NCBI GenBank assembly: GCA_000026125.1 | Contig: CU207211.1 | Location: forward strand, 2,914,001-2,978,000 | Length of the DNA stretch: 64,000 nt | Reading direction: 5' to 3' | DNA from: Herminiimonas arsenicoxydans | GTDB lineage: Bacteria > Pseudomonadota > Gammaproteobacteria > Burkholderiales > Burkholderiaceae_D | In this document: piece by piece, positions 34,038 through 43,290 of the stretch | Layout of the letters: every line of letters starts with the position of its first letter | Position numbering within the stretch: position 1 is the stretch's first letter | Position numbers and translations under genes: made by a program | The notes under the pieces: model-generated | The model's input: only the letters and a program-made list of their open reading frames with translations | The model's database searches: none | Told to the model about the DNA's origin: nothing

Positions 34038-35891
34038 TCAGTCCGGCCAGACGATCTGCGCCGGCAATACGCCGCGCAGGGCATTGCAGACGATCACTTC
34101 GTCTGCTGCGCGCAAGTCATCCAGTGTCAGAATTTTTTCCTGCGCCTGCCACGCCGGATCGTCCAGCAATACGGCGCGCATGACGCCCGGCAACACACCC
34201 GCGCTCAGGGGCGGCGTATACCAGCGGCCAGCCAGCTTGACGAACACAGTGCTGCGCCCGCCTTCGCTCAACTGTCCCGCGCTATTGCAAAACAATTGGT
34301 CGAATGCGCCCTGCTGTTCCGCCGCACGCCATGCGGCGTCGTAAACGCTTCTGATCGTGGTCTTGTGGCGCAGGAAAATATCGCCGGCATCGGTAGGATG
34401 TTCCGCCAGCAGAATCTTGACCGGCAGCTCCAGCGCCGCCAGCGGCGCAGTGTGTATCGTGCAATTGCCATCCGCCTGCAAGGCCAGGCGCAAGCGGCAG
34501 GCAAGGTTTTCCGCCAGCCCCGCGCAGGCATCGCGCAACTGTGTGCGTATCACGGCCGCATCGCATGCAAAACCGAAATAGTCTGCCGATCGCTGCAAGC
34601 GCTGCAGATGGCGTTCAAGATGGCGGCATCCTTCAGCACGCGTAGCGTATATCGTTTCAAACAATTCAAATTCACCCGGCATGCCGGTCAGGAAGCGCGC
34701 CTTGAGCCGGCATTCTTCGTACTCCGCCTGTGTCTGGCTGTCATGCACGATACCGGCACCCACCCCCATTTCGCCGCGACGAATACGCTGTCCGTTCTGC
34801 GACTGCGACTGTAATTGCAAGGTGCGGATGGGCACCGACAGACAGAAATTACCGACTGCCTGCGCATCCTGCGGCGGATCGAACCAGCCGATGGCACCGG
34901 TGTAAATCCCGCGCGGACTGGCTTCCAGTTCGCGGATGATTTGCATCGTCCGGTGTTTGGGTGCGCCGGTAATCGAACCGCAGGGATACAAGGCCTCGAA
35001 TATCTCCGGCAATGCCAGGCCGGCGCGCAATTGCGCATGCACGGTCGAGGTCATTTGCAGCACGCTGCTATAGCGCTGCACGTCGAACAGTTTGTCGACC
35101 ACCACAGAACCAACTTCGGCAATCCGTCCCAGATCGTTGCGCAAGAGATCGACGATCATCAGATTTTCTGCGCGATTTTTCGGGTCGCTTGCCAGAGCAT
35201 GTGCCGACACTTGATCCTGCTGCGAGTCGCCGCTGGCAGCCGCCGTGCCCTTCATGGGCCGCACTGTCAGCCGACCTTGCTCATGCTGGACAAACAGTTC
35301 CGGCGACAGGGACAGCACTGCACGGCCATCCGGCAACGCAATCAGTGCGCCATATGGAACCGGCTGGCGCTCGCGCAGGCGGCGATACAGCGCATGCAGC
35401 GAGCCGTAAGCGTCGAAGCGCAAACGGTAGGTGTAATTGACCTGGTAGGTATCGCCTGCCGCTATGTAATCGTGGATACGCGCCAGTGCGGCATCGAAGT
35501 CCGCTTGATCGATGTCTGCATGCACATTGGCGATTCCTGCCGGCGTCGGCGATTCCTGTTGCGCCAGCCAGCTGGTCACCTGCTGCGCAGACAGTTTTTC
35601 GCAACGGTCGAACAACAGTATTTCAGCCAGCGGCTGATCATCTGCGTGCGGCGCAATACCGTGCAGGGCTGCGCCTAATTCATAGGCAAACAGCACAACG
35701 GCAAAGCGACCGTGCAGCAAGTGCGCCTGCATCTGCTGCAGCAAGTCCGGCAATTGATCTGCGCGCCGGCACGACAAGGTACCGGCATGCGCAGAATAAA
35801 GACGCGAACGCGCCTGATCTGCGCTGGCGTCGCAATCGTCGAGCAGCGCGAAGCAATCATGGGAAGAATCGGCGGGAACAAACAGAGACAT
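34038..35891 (-). CDS. pabB: Bifunctional aminodeoxychorismate synthase component I / aminodeoxychorismate lyase (PabB-PabC fusion)
   Basis: A 617-residue fusion for p-aminobenzoate synthesis. Residues about 1-365 are PabB, with GDTYQVNYTYRLRF, PMKGTAAAS, DLLRNDLGRIA and PCGSITGAPK, the chorismate-binding motifs. Residues about 375-617 are a PLP class IV domain like PabC, with a Lys in LRHKTTIRSVYD and AGQLSEGGRSTVFV. Component I aminates chorismate with a PabA-type glutaminase not seen in this window; the lyase then releases pyruvate and p-aminobenzoate. It is convergent with the kinase gene, with only 23 bases between. Confidence 0.92.
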   Translation of the reverse strand: MSLFVPADSSHDCFALLDDCDASADQARSRLYSAHAGTLSCRRADQLPDLLQQMQAHLLHGRFAVVLFAYELGAALHGIAPHADDQPLAEILLFDRCEKLSAQQVTSWLAQQESPTPAGIANVHADIDQADFDAALARIHDYIAAGDTYQVNYTYRLRFDAYGSLHALYRRLRERQPVPYGALIALPDGRAVLSLSPELFVQHEQGRLTVRPMKGTAAASGDSQQDQVSAHALASDPKNRAENLMIVDLLRNDLGRIAEVGSVVVDKLFDVQRYSSVLQMTSTVHAQLRAGLALPEIFEALYPCGSITGAPKHRTMQIIRELEASPRGIYTGAIGWFDPPQDAQAVGNFCLSVPIRTLQLQSQSQNGQRIRRGEMGVGAGIVHDSQTQAEYEECRLKARFLTGMPGEFELFETIYATRAEGCRHLERHLQRLQRSADYFGFACDAAVIRTQLRDACAGLAENLACRLRLALQADGNCTIHTAPLAALELPVKILLAEHPTDAGDIFLRHKTTIRSVYDAAWRAAEQQGAFDQLFCNSAGQLSEGGRSTVFVKLAGRWYTPPLSAGVLPGVMRAVLLDDPAWQAQEKILTLDDLRAADEVIVCNALRGVLPAQIVWPD

Positions 35892-36008
35892 AAGTCAGGA
35901 AAAACGATGCGGGCAAGACGCTATTGTACGACCAAGCGGCAAGCGCAGAGCGGCGGCGAACCGCCGGTTTTCAGCGACGGGCGGAAATCGACAAGCACTG
36001 CACCATAC

Positions 36009-36584
36009 TCAAGCCAGCAGTATTGATATCTGGGCGGCGGCATGCGCCGAAGGATTTTGCTTGAAGCCGGTCTTGGCATAACGCTGCCAGTGCCCCAATA
36101 CCGCGCCTGTAATCAGGTGTGCACGTGCGGTGACTTCCGCTTCATTCGCCTGCCCTTGCGTGACCGCCACGCGCAAGGCTTGCTTGAGCGCCAGTTCGAT
36201 GCGGTCGACAAACTGATTCATGCGCAACTGCAGACGCTCGTCTTCATTGACCAGCGCATCGCCTATCATGACGCGCGTCATGCCGGGATTGCGCTCGGCA
36301 AAATTGAGCAGCATGACGATGATTGCCTGCACTTGCGACAAGCCGTTTTCCTGCTGTTCGGCAATCTTGTTGATCAGGCCGAACACAGTGGCCTCGATGA
36401 ATTCGATCAAGCCTTCAAACATTTGCGCCTTGCTGGCGAAATGCCGATACAGCGCCGCCTCCGACACTTCCACGCGCGCAGCCAGCGCTGCCGTCGTTAT
36501 TTTTTCACCCTTGGGTTGCTCCAGCATGGTTGCCAGTGTCTGGAGTATCTGCAGCTTGCGTTCGCCTGGTTTGGTCGTCGCCAT
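36009..36584 (-). CDS. slmA: Nucleoid occlusion factor SlmA
   Basis: A 191-residue TetR-family protein that blocks FtsZ assembly over the nucleoid. The N-terminal helix-turn-helix (about residues 10-60) includes ITTAALAARVEVSEAALYRH, and the C-terminal ligand-type domain has the SlmA-typical LINKIAEQQENG and GHWQRYAKTGFKQNP. It lies after a HAD nucleotidase and near argB on the same strand, as in many beta-proteobacteria. Confidence 0.93.
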   Translation of the reverse strand: MATTKPGERKLQILQTLATMLEQPKGEKITTAALAARVEVSEAALYRHFASKAQMFEGLIEFIEATVFGLINKIAEQQENGLSQVQAIIVMLLNFAERNPGMTRVMIGDALVNEDERLQLRMNQFVDRIELALKQALRVAVTQGQANEAEVTARAHLITGAVLGHWQRYAKTGFKQNPSAHAAAQISILLA

Positions 36585-36617
36585 GGTTTTATATTTATAG
36601 GTAGGTAAGCAATCGGA

Positions 36618-37343
36618 CTAGCGCAATCGATGCAACTGCCTGAATAGTTGCCCTACGGATTTTACTTTGACATCGACATAAATAGGGCGTTTTATATGCC
36701 CCACTGTTGCGCCGTTGCCAGTTACTGCGCCTTTGCTCGAATCGGCGGCCAGATACTGGGTGACCCAGGCGGTCCGCAAACCCAGCGATTTTGCGCCTTT
36801 CAAATGACTGACCGTGTCCTCCACCAGTACGCAGCGCCCTGCCCGGATGTCTTCTTTTGCCAGCAGCTTGCGCAGCATCTGCTTCGACGGCTTGGGCCGC
36901 AGGCGGCCATGCACGCGCATCGCCTCTATCGGCACATGCCGGGCGAAGTGCTTATGCAAACCCAGATGCCGCAGCACCTCATGCGAATAACGGCGCGGCG
37001 CATTCGTCAGCAGGATTTTGCGACCCGGCAGACGGCGCAATAATTTTCCCAGTCCGCGCTCGGCGCGTATCATCGTCGCCAGATCGTCGAAACGATGCGC
37101 CTCGCGCAAGAAATCTTCAGGCCGCACCTGATGATGATTTACCATACCGAGCAGGGTCGCGCCGTAGCGTTGCCAGTAGGCGACGCGCGCGGCATTCACC
37201 GCCGCCTCATCCGAAACTGCTCCGGCCTCGTTCAGCACCTGTGCGATGTAGGCATTCATGTTCAGGTTGATCGCCGGAAAAATCGCATGCGATGCGTTAT
37301 GCAGCGTGTTATCCAGATCGAACAGCCAGGTCAGCTTGGGCAT
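36618..37343 (-). CDS. HAD-family pyrimidine 5'-nucleotidase
   Basis: A 241-residue hydrolase of the haloacid dehalogenase superfamily. Motif I is FDLDNTLHNA at residues 8-17, motif II ILLTNAP, and the C-terminal acidic motif LVEDTVSHLKGAKSLG. The cap domain and the YWQRYGATLLGMVNHHQ segment match the Sdt1-type pyrimidine 5'-nucleotidases. It probably dephosphorylates nucleotides; the substrate is inferred. In many relatives it lies directly beside argB, but here two genes intervene. Confidence 0.87.
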   Translation of the reverse strand: MPKLTWLFDLDNTLHNASHAIFPAINLNMNAYIAQVLNEAGAVSDEAAVNAARVAYWQRYGATLLGMVNHHQVRPEDFLREAHRFDDLATMIRAERGLGKLLRRLPGRKILLTNAPRRYSHEVLRHLGLHKHFARHVPIEAMRVHGRLRPKPSKQMLRKLLAKEDIRAGRCVLVEDTVSHLKGAKSLGLRTAWVTQYLAADSSKGAVTGNGATVGHIKRPIYVDVKVKSVGQLFRQLHRLR

Positions 37344-37384
37344 CGTTTTCCACGTCGGGTTATCAATACAAGTTAAGGAATTGC

Positions 37385-38317
37385 ATGCGTCGTTATGTCG
37401 TTTTTATTTTCACCGCATTATTAAGCCTGTACACAGCAAGTGCATACGCCGACAAAATTTCCACGCCATCGGCAATCGTACAGAAACATGCTGTTCCGCA
37501 GCGCGGAACGCTGTATCGCGCCACTTATGGCAGCAATGTCAGCTATCTATTCGGCACCATCCACGTCGGCCAGACAGCATTCTACCCACTCGAGCCGCAA
37601 GTGACGCGTGCATTATCGGATGCGAAAAAACTGGTGATCGAAGTCGACATCCGCGATACGGAAGCAATGCGTCTCGCCATCCTGCGACACGGCATATATC
37701 CCGATGGACAAACCATCAATCGGCATCTATCCGCTGACGGCAGTGCGCAATTGCGCCAGGCTCTGCAACGCGCCGGCATTCCATTTGACAGCATCGCCCG
37801 CATGAAGCCGTGGATGGTCGCCAATCTGCTGCTGATACAGGAAATGGCACGTCATGGCTTCCCGACCGAGCAGGGGATCGAAAAATATTTCATCTCGCTT
37901 GCACAAGAACAGAACAAACCGATACAGGAACTGGAAACGGCCGACTATCAACTCTCGCTGTTCGACAGCATGACTGACGCAGAGCAGGAAGAATACCTGA
38001 AGGAAAATCTTGCCGAACTCGCCAATGGCGATGCAATGAAAAAAGCTTTGGCTTTAATCGCTGCATGGCAGAACGCCGACGCCCAGGCACTGGAAAATTC
38101 CCTGCTTGAAATGCAAAAGGGAGAAACGGCTTCGGATAGATTCTTGCAGCATGTCCTGCTGGACCAGCGCAATCCGAATATGGCGAACAAGGTGGAAGCA
38201 TTGCTGAAGAGCGACAAGACGAGCTTTGTTGCGGTTGGCGCGCTGCACTTGCTGGGTGACCAAGGCGTACCCAGCCTGTTGCAAAAGCGCGGTTACGAAG
38301 TGAAAAGAATATATTGA
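37385..38317 (+). CDS. TraB/GumN family protein, exported
   Basis: A 310-residue protein with signal peptide (MRRYVVFIFTALLSLYTASA). AAGGAA four bases upstream supports this start over the longer frame. The family features are SYLFGTIHVG (about residue 57), VIEVDI, and two late catalytic-type positions in FVAVGALHLLGDQGVPSLLQ, the GxxH motif of these erythromycin-esterase/TIKI-like proteins. The enzymatic activity of bacterial members is poorly defined; a metalloprotease-like role is only inference. It is divergent from the HAD gene. Confidence 0.87.
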   Translation: MRRYVVFIFTALLSLYTASAYADKISTPSAIVQKHAVPQRGTLYRATYGSNVSYLFGTIHVGQTAFYPLEPQVTRALSDAKKLVIEVDIRDTEAMRLAILRHGIYPDGQTINRHLSADGSAQLRQALQRAGIPFDSIARMKPWMVANLLLIQEMARHGFPTEQGIEKYFISLAQEQNKPIQELETADYQLSLFDSMTDAEQEEYLKENLAELANGDAMKKALALIAAWQNADAQALENSLLEMQKGETASDRFLQHVLLDQRNPNMANKVEALLKSDKTSFVAVGALHLLGDQGVPSLLQKRGYEVKRIY

Positions 38318-38333
38318 ATACGCAATTTTCCGG

Positions 38334-38361
38334 GCTTGTGCCATGTCAGCCTGGCACAAGC
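38334..38361 (+). other. Hairpin after the TraB/GumN gene
   Basis: GCTTGTGCCA (38334-38343) pairs perfectly with TGGCACAAGC (38352-38361). There is no T-run after it. It occupies the 256-base gap before the EAL gene, in which I see no other gene. Confidence 0.5.
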
Positions 38362-38573
38362 TGCCGCACATAAAATTTCAAAACAGGAGTAATCATTGCT
38401 AGAATAATTTTCCCATGGCAACATATATTGGAGAATCTCATCACTGTCATGTGCTCACGCACTCCGCTACTGCCTTAAGCCATATCGATTCCAGCACGCT
38501 GTTCAGCAAAACGGCAAGCCTTTATTCAAGGGTATGCCCTGATTCATGATGTTGCCTTCTGAAGGAATATCTG

Positions 38574-40250
38574 ATGAACACCATACAATTGTTCGAATGG
38601 CTCAGCGTATATATCCGCGCAATACGGATTGCCATGATCCCCTTGCTCGCCATCCTGATCGCCGGCATTTATGTTCTGGTGTATGCCACCGGGGGCATCA
38701 AATTCGTTTATTCACATTCAATGTATCTGGCCATACTGCTGGCCGGATTTGTATTCGGCGTACGAGGCGGATTGATCGTGGGACTGCTGGGCGGCATCAC
38801 CCTGGGGCCGCTCATGCCTATCGATGTCAGTACCGGAGAACAGCAGAACGCCATCAACTGGCTCTATCGAACCGGATTCTTCATATTGATCGGGACGGCC
38901 TGCGGCGGTGCCAGCGATAGCGTGAGGTCTTATCTTCGACACTTGAAATGGATTGCGCGTCATGACCCGGTCACCCGACTGCCGAATCGCCACGCATTGC
39001 TGAAGGCCTTATACGATATCCAGAAAATAAAAAGTCCCTCGCATCTGCATGCTCTTGTCGTGGTCTCGCTGCAAAATACGACGGAGCTGAAATCAGCATT
39101 TGGCTTCGACATCACCGAAGCAGTGATCCAGCAATCCGCCGATCGTTACCAAGGCATCTTGCAAGACAAGGCAGGAGTCTATCGCATCGACCCGGAACAA
39201 TTAGGCATCCTGATAGAAAGCCGGGATGCGCAGGTAATCGATATCCTGCTCGCAGCATTGGTCAAAAGCGCACAGCAACCCTATCAATTCAACGCCATTC
39301 CGATTCATGTGGATTCACGGCTTGGTTATGTCACCTTCAGCAAGGTGATACAAGCACCCGAGCTCTATCTGCAACGGGCTGAATCGGCCTTGACCTCTGC
39401 CAATGAGAAAGCGCAGGACTGCGTTGCCTACAGCCCGGAAATCAGCAATTTTGCCAAGGAAAACCTATCCATCCTCGGCAACCTGATGAGCGCCCTCGAA
39501 GAAGGACAACTGTCCATGCATTACCAACCGAAGATCTCCATTAAAACCGGTGAAATTCACGGCGTGGAAGCACTCATGCGATGGAATCATCCGGAACGCG
39601 GCAACATTCCTCCCGGCATTTTTATCCCGCGTGCGGAGCAAAGCACGCTCATCAATCTCATTACCGAATTTGCCCTGGAACAGGCCATGAAGCAAATTGT
39701 GGAATGGCGGGAAAACGATATCCATCTTGCGATCGCAGTCAACATCTCGCCGCGCAATCTGCTGCAACCCGGCTTCTCGGATCTGGTACTGCAGCTGCTG
39801 CAACGCTACGATGTAAGCGGTCAATTTCTGGAACTGGAAGTAACGGAAGGCGCCTTGATGACCGATATTGCGCACTCCATATCGGAACTAAGTCGTTTGG
39901 CAAATGCAAAAATCACCATTTCCATCGATGACTTTGGCACCGGCTATTCCTCATTGCAGTACTTGCACCAGCTTCCTATCTCCCTCATCAAAATAGACCA
40001 ATCCTTTGTGCGCAGACTTCCCGACGACAAAGGCGCGATACACATCGTAGAAGCCGCCGTGACACTGGCGCATAAAATGGGCATGCGAACCATCGCCGAA
40101 GGAGTGGAAAATCAACGTGCCTACACACTGCTGGCAGATCTGGGATGCGATATTGCACAGGGCTTCATGATTTCTCGTCCATTGCCTGCTGCCGAGCTTG
40201 AAAAATGGCTGGCGCAATACAAAGGGAGTGCCGTGTACGCGCAAGTGTGA
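38574..40250 (+). CDS. Membrane-bound c-di-GMP phosphodiesterase (degenerate GGDEF plus EAL domain)
   Basis: A 558-residue inner-membrane protein; GAAGGAAT precedes the ATG. About four membrane helices fill residues 15-120. The GGDEF domain (about 135-300) is degenerate: the GGDEF loop reads DPEQL, so diguanylate cyclase activity is unlikely. The EAL domain (about 310-545) keeps all catalytic motifs: EALMRW (Glu332), NISPRNL, EVTEGAL, DDFGTGYSS, KIDQSFV and EGVEN. It should hydrolyse c-di-GMP. It lies with the TraB gene between argB and the HAD gene. Confidence 0.92.
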   Translation: MNTIQLFEWLSVYIRAIRIAMIPLLAILIAGIYVLVYATGGIKFVYSHSMYLAILLAGFVFGVRGGLIVGLLGGITLGPLMPIDVSTGEQQNAINWLYRTGFFILIGTACGGASDSVRSYLRHLKWIARHDPVTRLPNRHALLKALYDIQKIKSPSHLHALVVVSLQNTTELKSAFGFDITEAVIQQSADRYQGILQDKAGVYRIDPEQLGILIESRDAQVIDILLAALVKSAQQPYQFNAIPIHVDSRLGYVTFSKVIQAPELYLQRAESALTSANEKAQDCVAYSPEISNFAKENLSILGNLMSALEEGQLSMHYQPKISIKTGEIHGVEALMRWNHPERGNIPPGIFIPRAEQSTLINLITEFALEQAMKQIVEWRENDIHLAIAVNISPRNLLQPGFSDLVLQLLQRYDVSGQFLELEVTEGALMTDIAHSISELSRLANAKITISIDDFGTGYSSLQYLHQLPISLIKIDQSFVRRLPDDKGAIHIVEAAVTLAHKMGMRTIAEGVENQRAYTLLADLGCDIAQGFMISRPLPAAELEKWLAQYKGSAVYAQV

Positions 40251-40413
40251 TCAGACAACGCGTCATCGGCAAAAAACCTTTTCGTCTTTCGCAACAGGGT
40301 ATTCCCCAATTTCTGGAACCAGCCATAGCAAGTAGACTGTCAAGAATTCACGATATTGAATTTTCAGAAATCAAGCTGCTTGCCATGCATTTATTCCGTA
40401 TATAACAAGAAGC

Positions 40414-40452
40414 AAAAAAGGCGTGCCGACTATCAAGCCGGCACGCCTTTTT
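40414..40452. terminator. Bidirectional Rho-independent terminator
   Basis: AAAAAGGCGTGCCG pairs with CGGCACGCCTTTTT across a 10-base loop. It separates the convergent EAL gene (plus) and argB (minus) and has T-runs for both. Confidence 0.9.
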
Positions 40453-40469
40453 AACGAGTGAAATACTGC

Positions 40470-41372
40470 CTAGTGCGAACGTATCATCGTACCGAATGCC
40501 TGTTCGGTCAGCACTTCCAGCAGCAGCGAATGCTCGATGCGGCCATCGATGATGTGCACGGTATTGACGCCCGACTTTGCTGCATCCAGGGCGGAGGAAA
40601 TCTTCGGCAGCATGCCGCCGGAAATCGTGCCGTCTTCAAACATTTCATCGATTTCACGCGCCGACAAGTCAGTCAGCAGATTGCCCTGCTTGTCCTGTAC
40701 GCCGGCAATATTGGTCATCATGATCAGCTTTTCCGCTCGCAGAATTTCCGCGATCTTGCCGGCCACCACGTCGGCATTGATGTTGTAGGCCTGGCCGTCG
40801 TCGCCGAAACCGATAGGCGAAATAATCGGGATAAAGGCATCATCCTGCAGCGCTTTCACGACGGCAGGATTGATCGCTTCGATATCGCCGACAAAACCGA
40901 TGTCGAGGAACTTGCCCGGATTTTCGCGATCCGGCATATTCATTTTGCGCGCACGTATCAGGCCGCCATCCTTGCCGGTCAGGCCGACTGCCTGGCCGCC
41001 GTAATGATTGATCAGCATCACGATATCCTGCTGCACTTCGCCGCCCAGCACCCATTCGACGACTTCCATCGTTTCTTCATCGGTGATGCGCATACCCTGG
41101 ATGAAGGTGCCCTGTTTGCCGATTTTTTTCAGCGCGTTGTCGATCTGCGGACCGCCGCCGTGCACAACGACCGGGTTCATACCGACCAGCTTCAACAGGA
41201 TCACATCGCGTGCGAAGCTGTGCTTCAGACGCTCTTCGGTCATGGCGTTGCCGCCGTATTTGACGACGATGGTCTTGCCGTGGAATTTGCGGATATACGG
41301 CAGCGCCTCGGCCAGGATTTGCGCCTGTATTTGCGGCGAAACTACAGTAAGATCGGCATTCATATCGGTCAT
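40470..41372 (-). CDS. argB: Acetylglutamate kinase
   Basis: ArgB phosphorylates N-acetylglutamate in arginine synthesis. The 300-residue protein has [18 protein letters not shown] and [10 protein letters not shown], the amino-acid kinase nucleotide and substrate motifs. The start at 41372 (MTDMNADL) is used; an ATG three codons later is equally possible. It ends at a strong bidirectional terminator. Confidence 0.97.
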   Translation of the reverse strand: MTDMNADLTVVSPQIQAQILAEALPYIRKFHGKTIVVKYGGNAMTEERLKHSFARDVILLKLVGMNPVVVHGGGPQIDNALKKIGKQGTFIQGMRITDEETMEVVEWVLGGEVQQDIVMLINHYGGQAVGLTGKDGGLIRARKMNMPDRENPGKFLDIGFVGDIEAINPAVVKALQDDAFIPIISPIGFGDDGQAYNINADVVAGKIAEILRAEKLIMMTNIAGVQDKQGNLLTDLSAREIDEMFEDGTISGGMLPKISSALDAAKSGVNTVHIIDGRIEHSLLLEVLTEQAFGTMIRSH

Positions 41373-41528
41373 GGCTAGCTCAGAAAATAGATGACCGCGA
41401 TTTTACAGCGAATGCCGAATCATTTCCCGGCTCTTTGTTTTAATTCCACAAATATCCCACATGCACCTTGCCCGATTGACAAATACCCTGGAAATGAATC
41501 CCCGCCTCGATTCAGAAGAGGATGACAA

Positions 41529-41717
41529 ATGAGCCATTGTTCGCAATGCGGCACTGAATTTTCATGCGGCATGGTTGATACAAGCACAACGGTACGCTGC
41601 TGGTGCACGGCACTGCCGAGAGCGAACGAGATATTACGGAACGTGGACGGCAGCGCGAAAACCTGCCTGTGCGCACCCTGCCTGTCGGCATTGCGGGCAC
41701 GGCGTCTGGCCGAGTAG
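41529..41717 (+). CDS. Cysteine-rich CWC family protein
   Basis: A 62-residue protein with the pattern of the small CWC family: CSQCGTEFSCG, then RCWCTALP, then CLCAPCL. Eight or more Cys residues probably bind a metal. GAGGATGACAA precedes the ATG with a weak ribosome site. The reading frame continues in other frames over this region only as shadows. The function of the family is unknown. It lies between argB and the SPOR protein, convergent with the latter. Confidence 0.75.
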   Translation: MSHCSQCGTEFSCGMVDTSTTVRCWCTALPRANEILRNVDGSAKTCLCAPCLSALRARRLAE

Positions 41718-41749
41718 GCGGTAGCGTCCGGAAAAATGGAATCCCGCGT

Positions 41750-42505
41750 CTAGCCCGCAGCCGTGCCCGCGCACTCGCGCAATTCCTGGCGCGGGAAACT
41801 TCCCTTGATTTTGACTACGCTGTTTTTGGCCGCCGTATCCAGCCCGCGCAGCTGGAATGCGACCTTATTGGCGCTCGGACTATGCGTGCCTATGCGCGCA
41901 CTGCGCACGCCTTTTTGATTCAAGGCATTCAGATGATTGCGCGCCGCCTCTTCGGATTTGAATATTCCCAGCGAAATGCCCCACTGCAGTGCCGAACCGT
42001 CCTGGATCACGAAAAAATCTTCCACGCCCAGACGCTTGAGTTCGCCGGCCTTTTTCTCTGCCGCATCCTTGCTGGCTTGCGGCGGGATGTAGACCATGTG
42101 CCGCGCATGTTCCTGAATCGTGCGACGTGTCAGGCGCTCGCCGAGTGCCAGCGACGCCAGTTGCGTTTCAAAGCGTTTAGCTTCGACTGCATCGAAATTA
42201 CCGACCTCGGTGCATGCCAGCACATTCGAAATCTTGTCTGCACGCGCCATATTTTTTTCCGCTTCAGGCTCTTCAGGGGTGGCGGCGGCAAGCGCATTGA
42301 CAGCAGATGGCGCGACAGCAGATGGCGCGACAGCGGCGGGCCTGGCTGCAGGTGCCGGTATCAGCTTGAGTTGAGCCGGATTCAATTGCTGCGCCAGCCG
42401 CGAGGGTTCGCGACTGGCCGGCGACCATGCGTCCAGCCAGCCTTGCTGAAACGCATACAAGCCGCCGTTGATCAATAACAGGAAGCCGAACAGGATTTTT
42501 AGCAT
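41750..42505 (-). CDS. Membrane-anchored SPOR-domain protein
   Basis: A 251-residue protein with one N-terminal membrane helix (LKILFGFLLLINGGLYAF) and a C-terminal SPOR-like domain (about residues 130-205, with VYIPPQASKDAAEKKAGELK and WGISLGIFKSEEAA). A Pro/Ala linker between them contains a short tandem duplication (AVAPSAVAPSAV), from a direct repeat of about 15 bases near 42303-42330. SPOR domains bind denuded peptidoglycan at the septum. It overlaps coaX by 7 bases. Confidence 0.8.
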   Translation of the reverse strand: MLKILFGFLLLINGGLYAFQQGWLDAWSPASREPSRLAQQLNPAQLKLIPAPAARPAAVAPSAVAPSAVNALAAATPEEPEAEKNMARADKISNVLACTEVGNFDAVEAKRFETQLASLALGERLTRRTIQEHARHMVYIPPQASKDAAEKKAGELKRLGVEDFFVIQDGSALQWGISLGIFKSEEAARNHLNALNQKGVRSARIGTHSPSANKVAFQLRGLDTAAKNSVVKIKGSFPRQELRECAGTAAG

Positions 42506-43275
42506 GTTGGAAGAGTGTGAATTGCCACCGTGTGCAAACCGATCAAGACCAGATTATCGACGCGTTTATATGCAATCGACAAATGCGGTGCAATCAGGTC
42601 TGCCGCGCCGCCAGCCAGAATACAGTAAAGCTCGCCTTGCGGATGCGCAGCTGCGTGCGCCTTCACCGCGCGCTCGATCGCGCCGGCTTGCGCCGCCAGA
42701 CAACCGCTGACGATGGCCGCATCCGTATTGTCGGCAAACGGTTGGGTCGAACTGGCATGCAAGGCCACTTCCGGCAACTGCGCGGTATTGTTTGCCAGCG
42801 CCGAGGCCATCAAGGCGAGGCCGGGCAAAATCATTCCGCCGACAAATGCACCATCCGCATTCACCGCATCGATCGTGGTGGCAGTGCCGCAGGTCGCCAC
42901 CACCAGTGGCCGGTTCGGAAACAAGACATGCGCGCCTATCGCTGCAGCAAAACGATCGCTACCCAGTTGCGCCGGATTCAGATAATGATTGCGCACGCCG
43001 CCCGCTGCCGGCGTCGAGGCAAACCATTCCAGTTCAATGTCGCCGGCAGCATGCAACACGGCCCGTTCCAGTTCCTCGCGCAATTCGGCACCAGCGACAT
43101 TCGACAGTAATACGCGGCTGATGCTGAAGCTACTCCATGCCTGCGCCAGTTGCGCCGTTTCAGCCCGCGCAGCGCTGCCGGCAACATGCCAGCTGCCGGG
43201 CGTCTGCTGCCCGCTCGAGCAATCGACCAGCACCCATTTAATACGCGTATTTCCTGCATCGACCAATAACAGCAT
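42499..43275 (-). CDS. coaX: Type III pantothenate kinase
   Basis: CoaX phosphorylates pantothenate in the first step of coenzyme A synthesis. The 258-residue protein has the ASKHA phosphate motifs DAGNTRIKW and TCGTATTIDAV, plus GGMILPGLALMASALA. This type is not inhibited by CoA and needs a monovalent cation, by family knowledge. It follows birA by 15 bases and overlaps the SPOR gene, an operon of birA-coaX-SPOR. Confidence 0.95.
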   Translation of the reverse strand: MLLLVDAGNTRIKWVLVDCSSGQQTPGSWHVAGSAARAETAQLAQAWSSFSISRVLLSNVAGAELREELERAVLHAAGDIELEWFASTPAAGGVRNHYLNPAQLGSDRFAAAIGAHVLFPNRPLVVATCGTATTIDAVNADGAFVGGMILPGLALMASALANNTAQLPEVALHASSTQPFADNTDAAIVSGCLAAQAGAIERAVKAHAAAHPQGELYCILAGGAADLIAPHLSIAYKRVDNLVLIGLHTVAIHTLPTC

Positions 43276-43290
43276 CGCTTTATTCCTCGG

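Noticed and set aside
42303-42330. Short direct repeat as a possible CRISPR or tandem array
   Set aside because: It is a single in-frame duplication of about 15 bases in the Pro/Ala linker of the SPOR protein.
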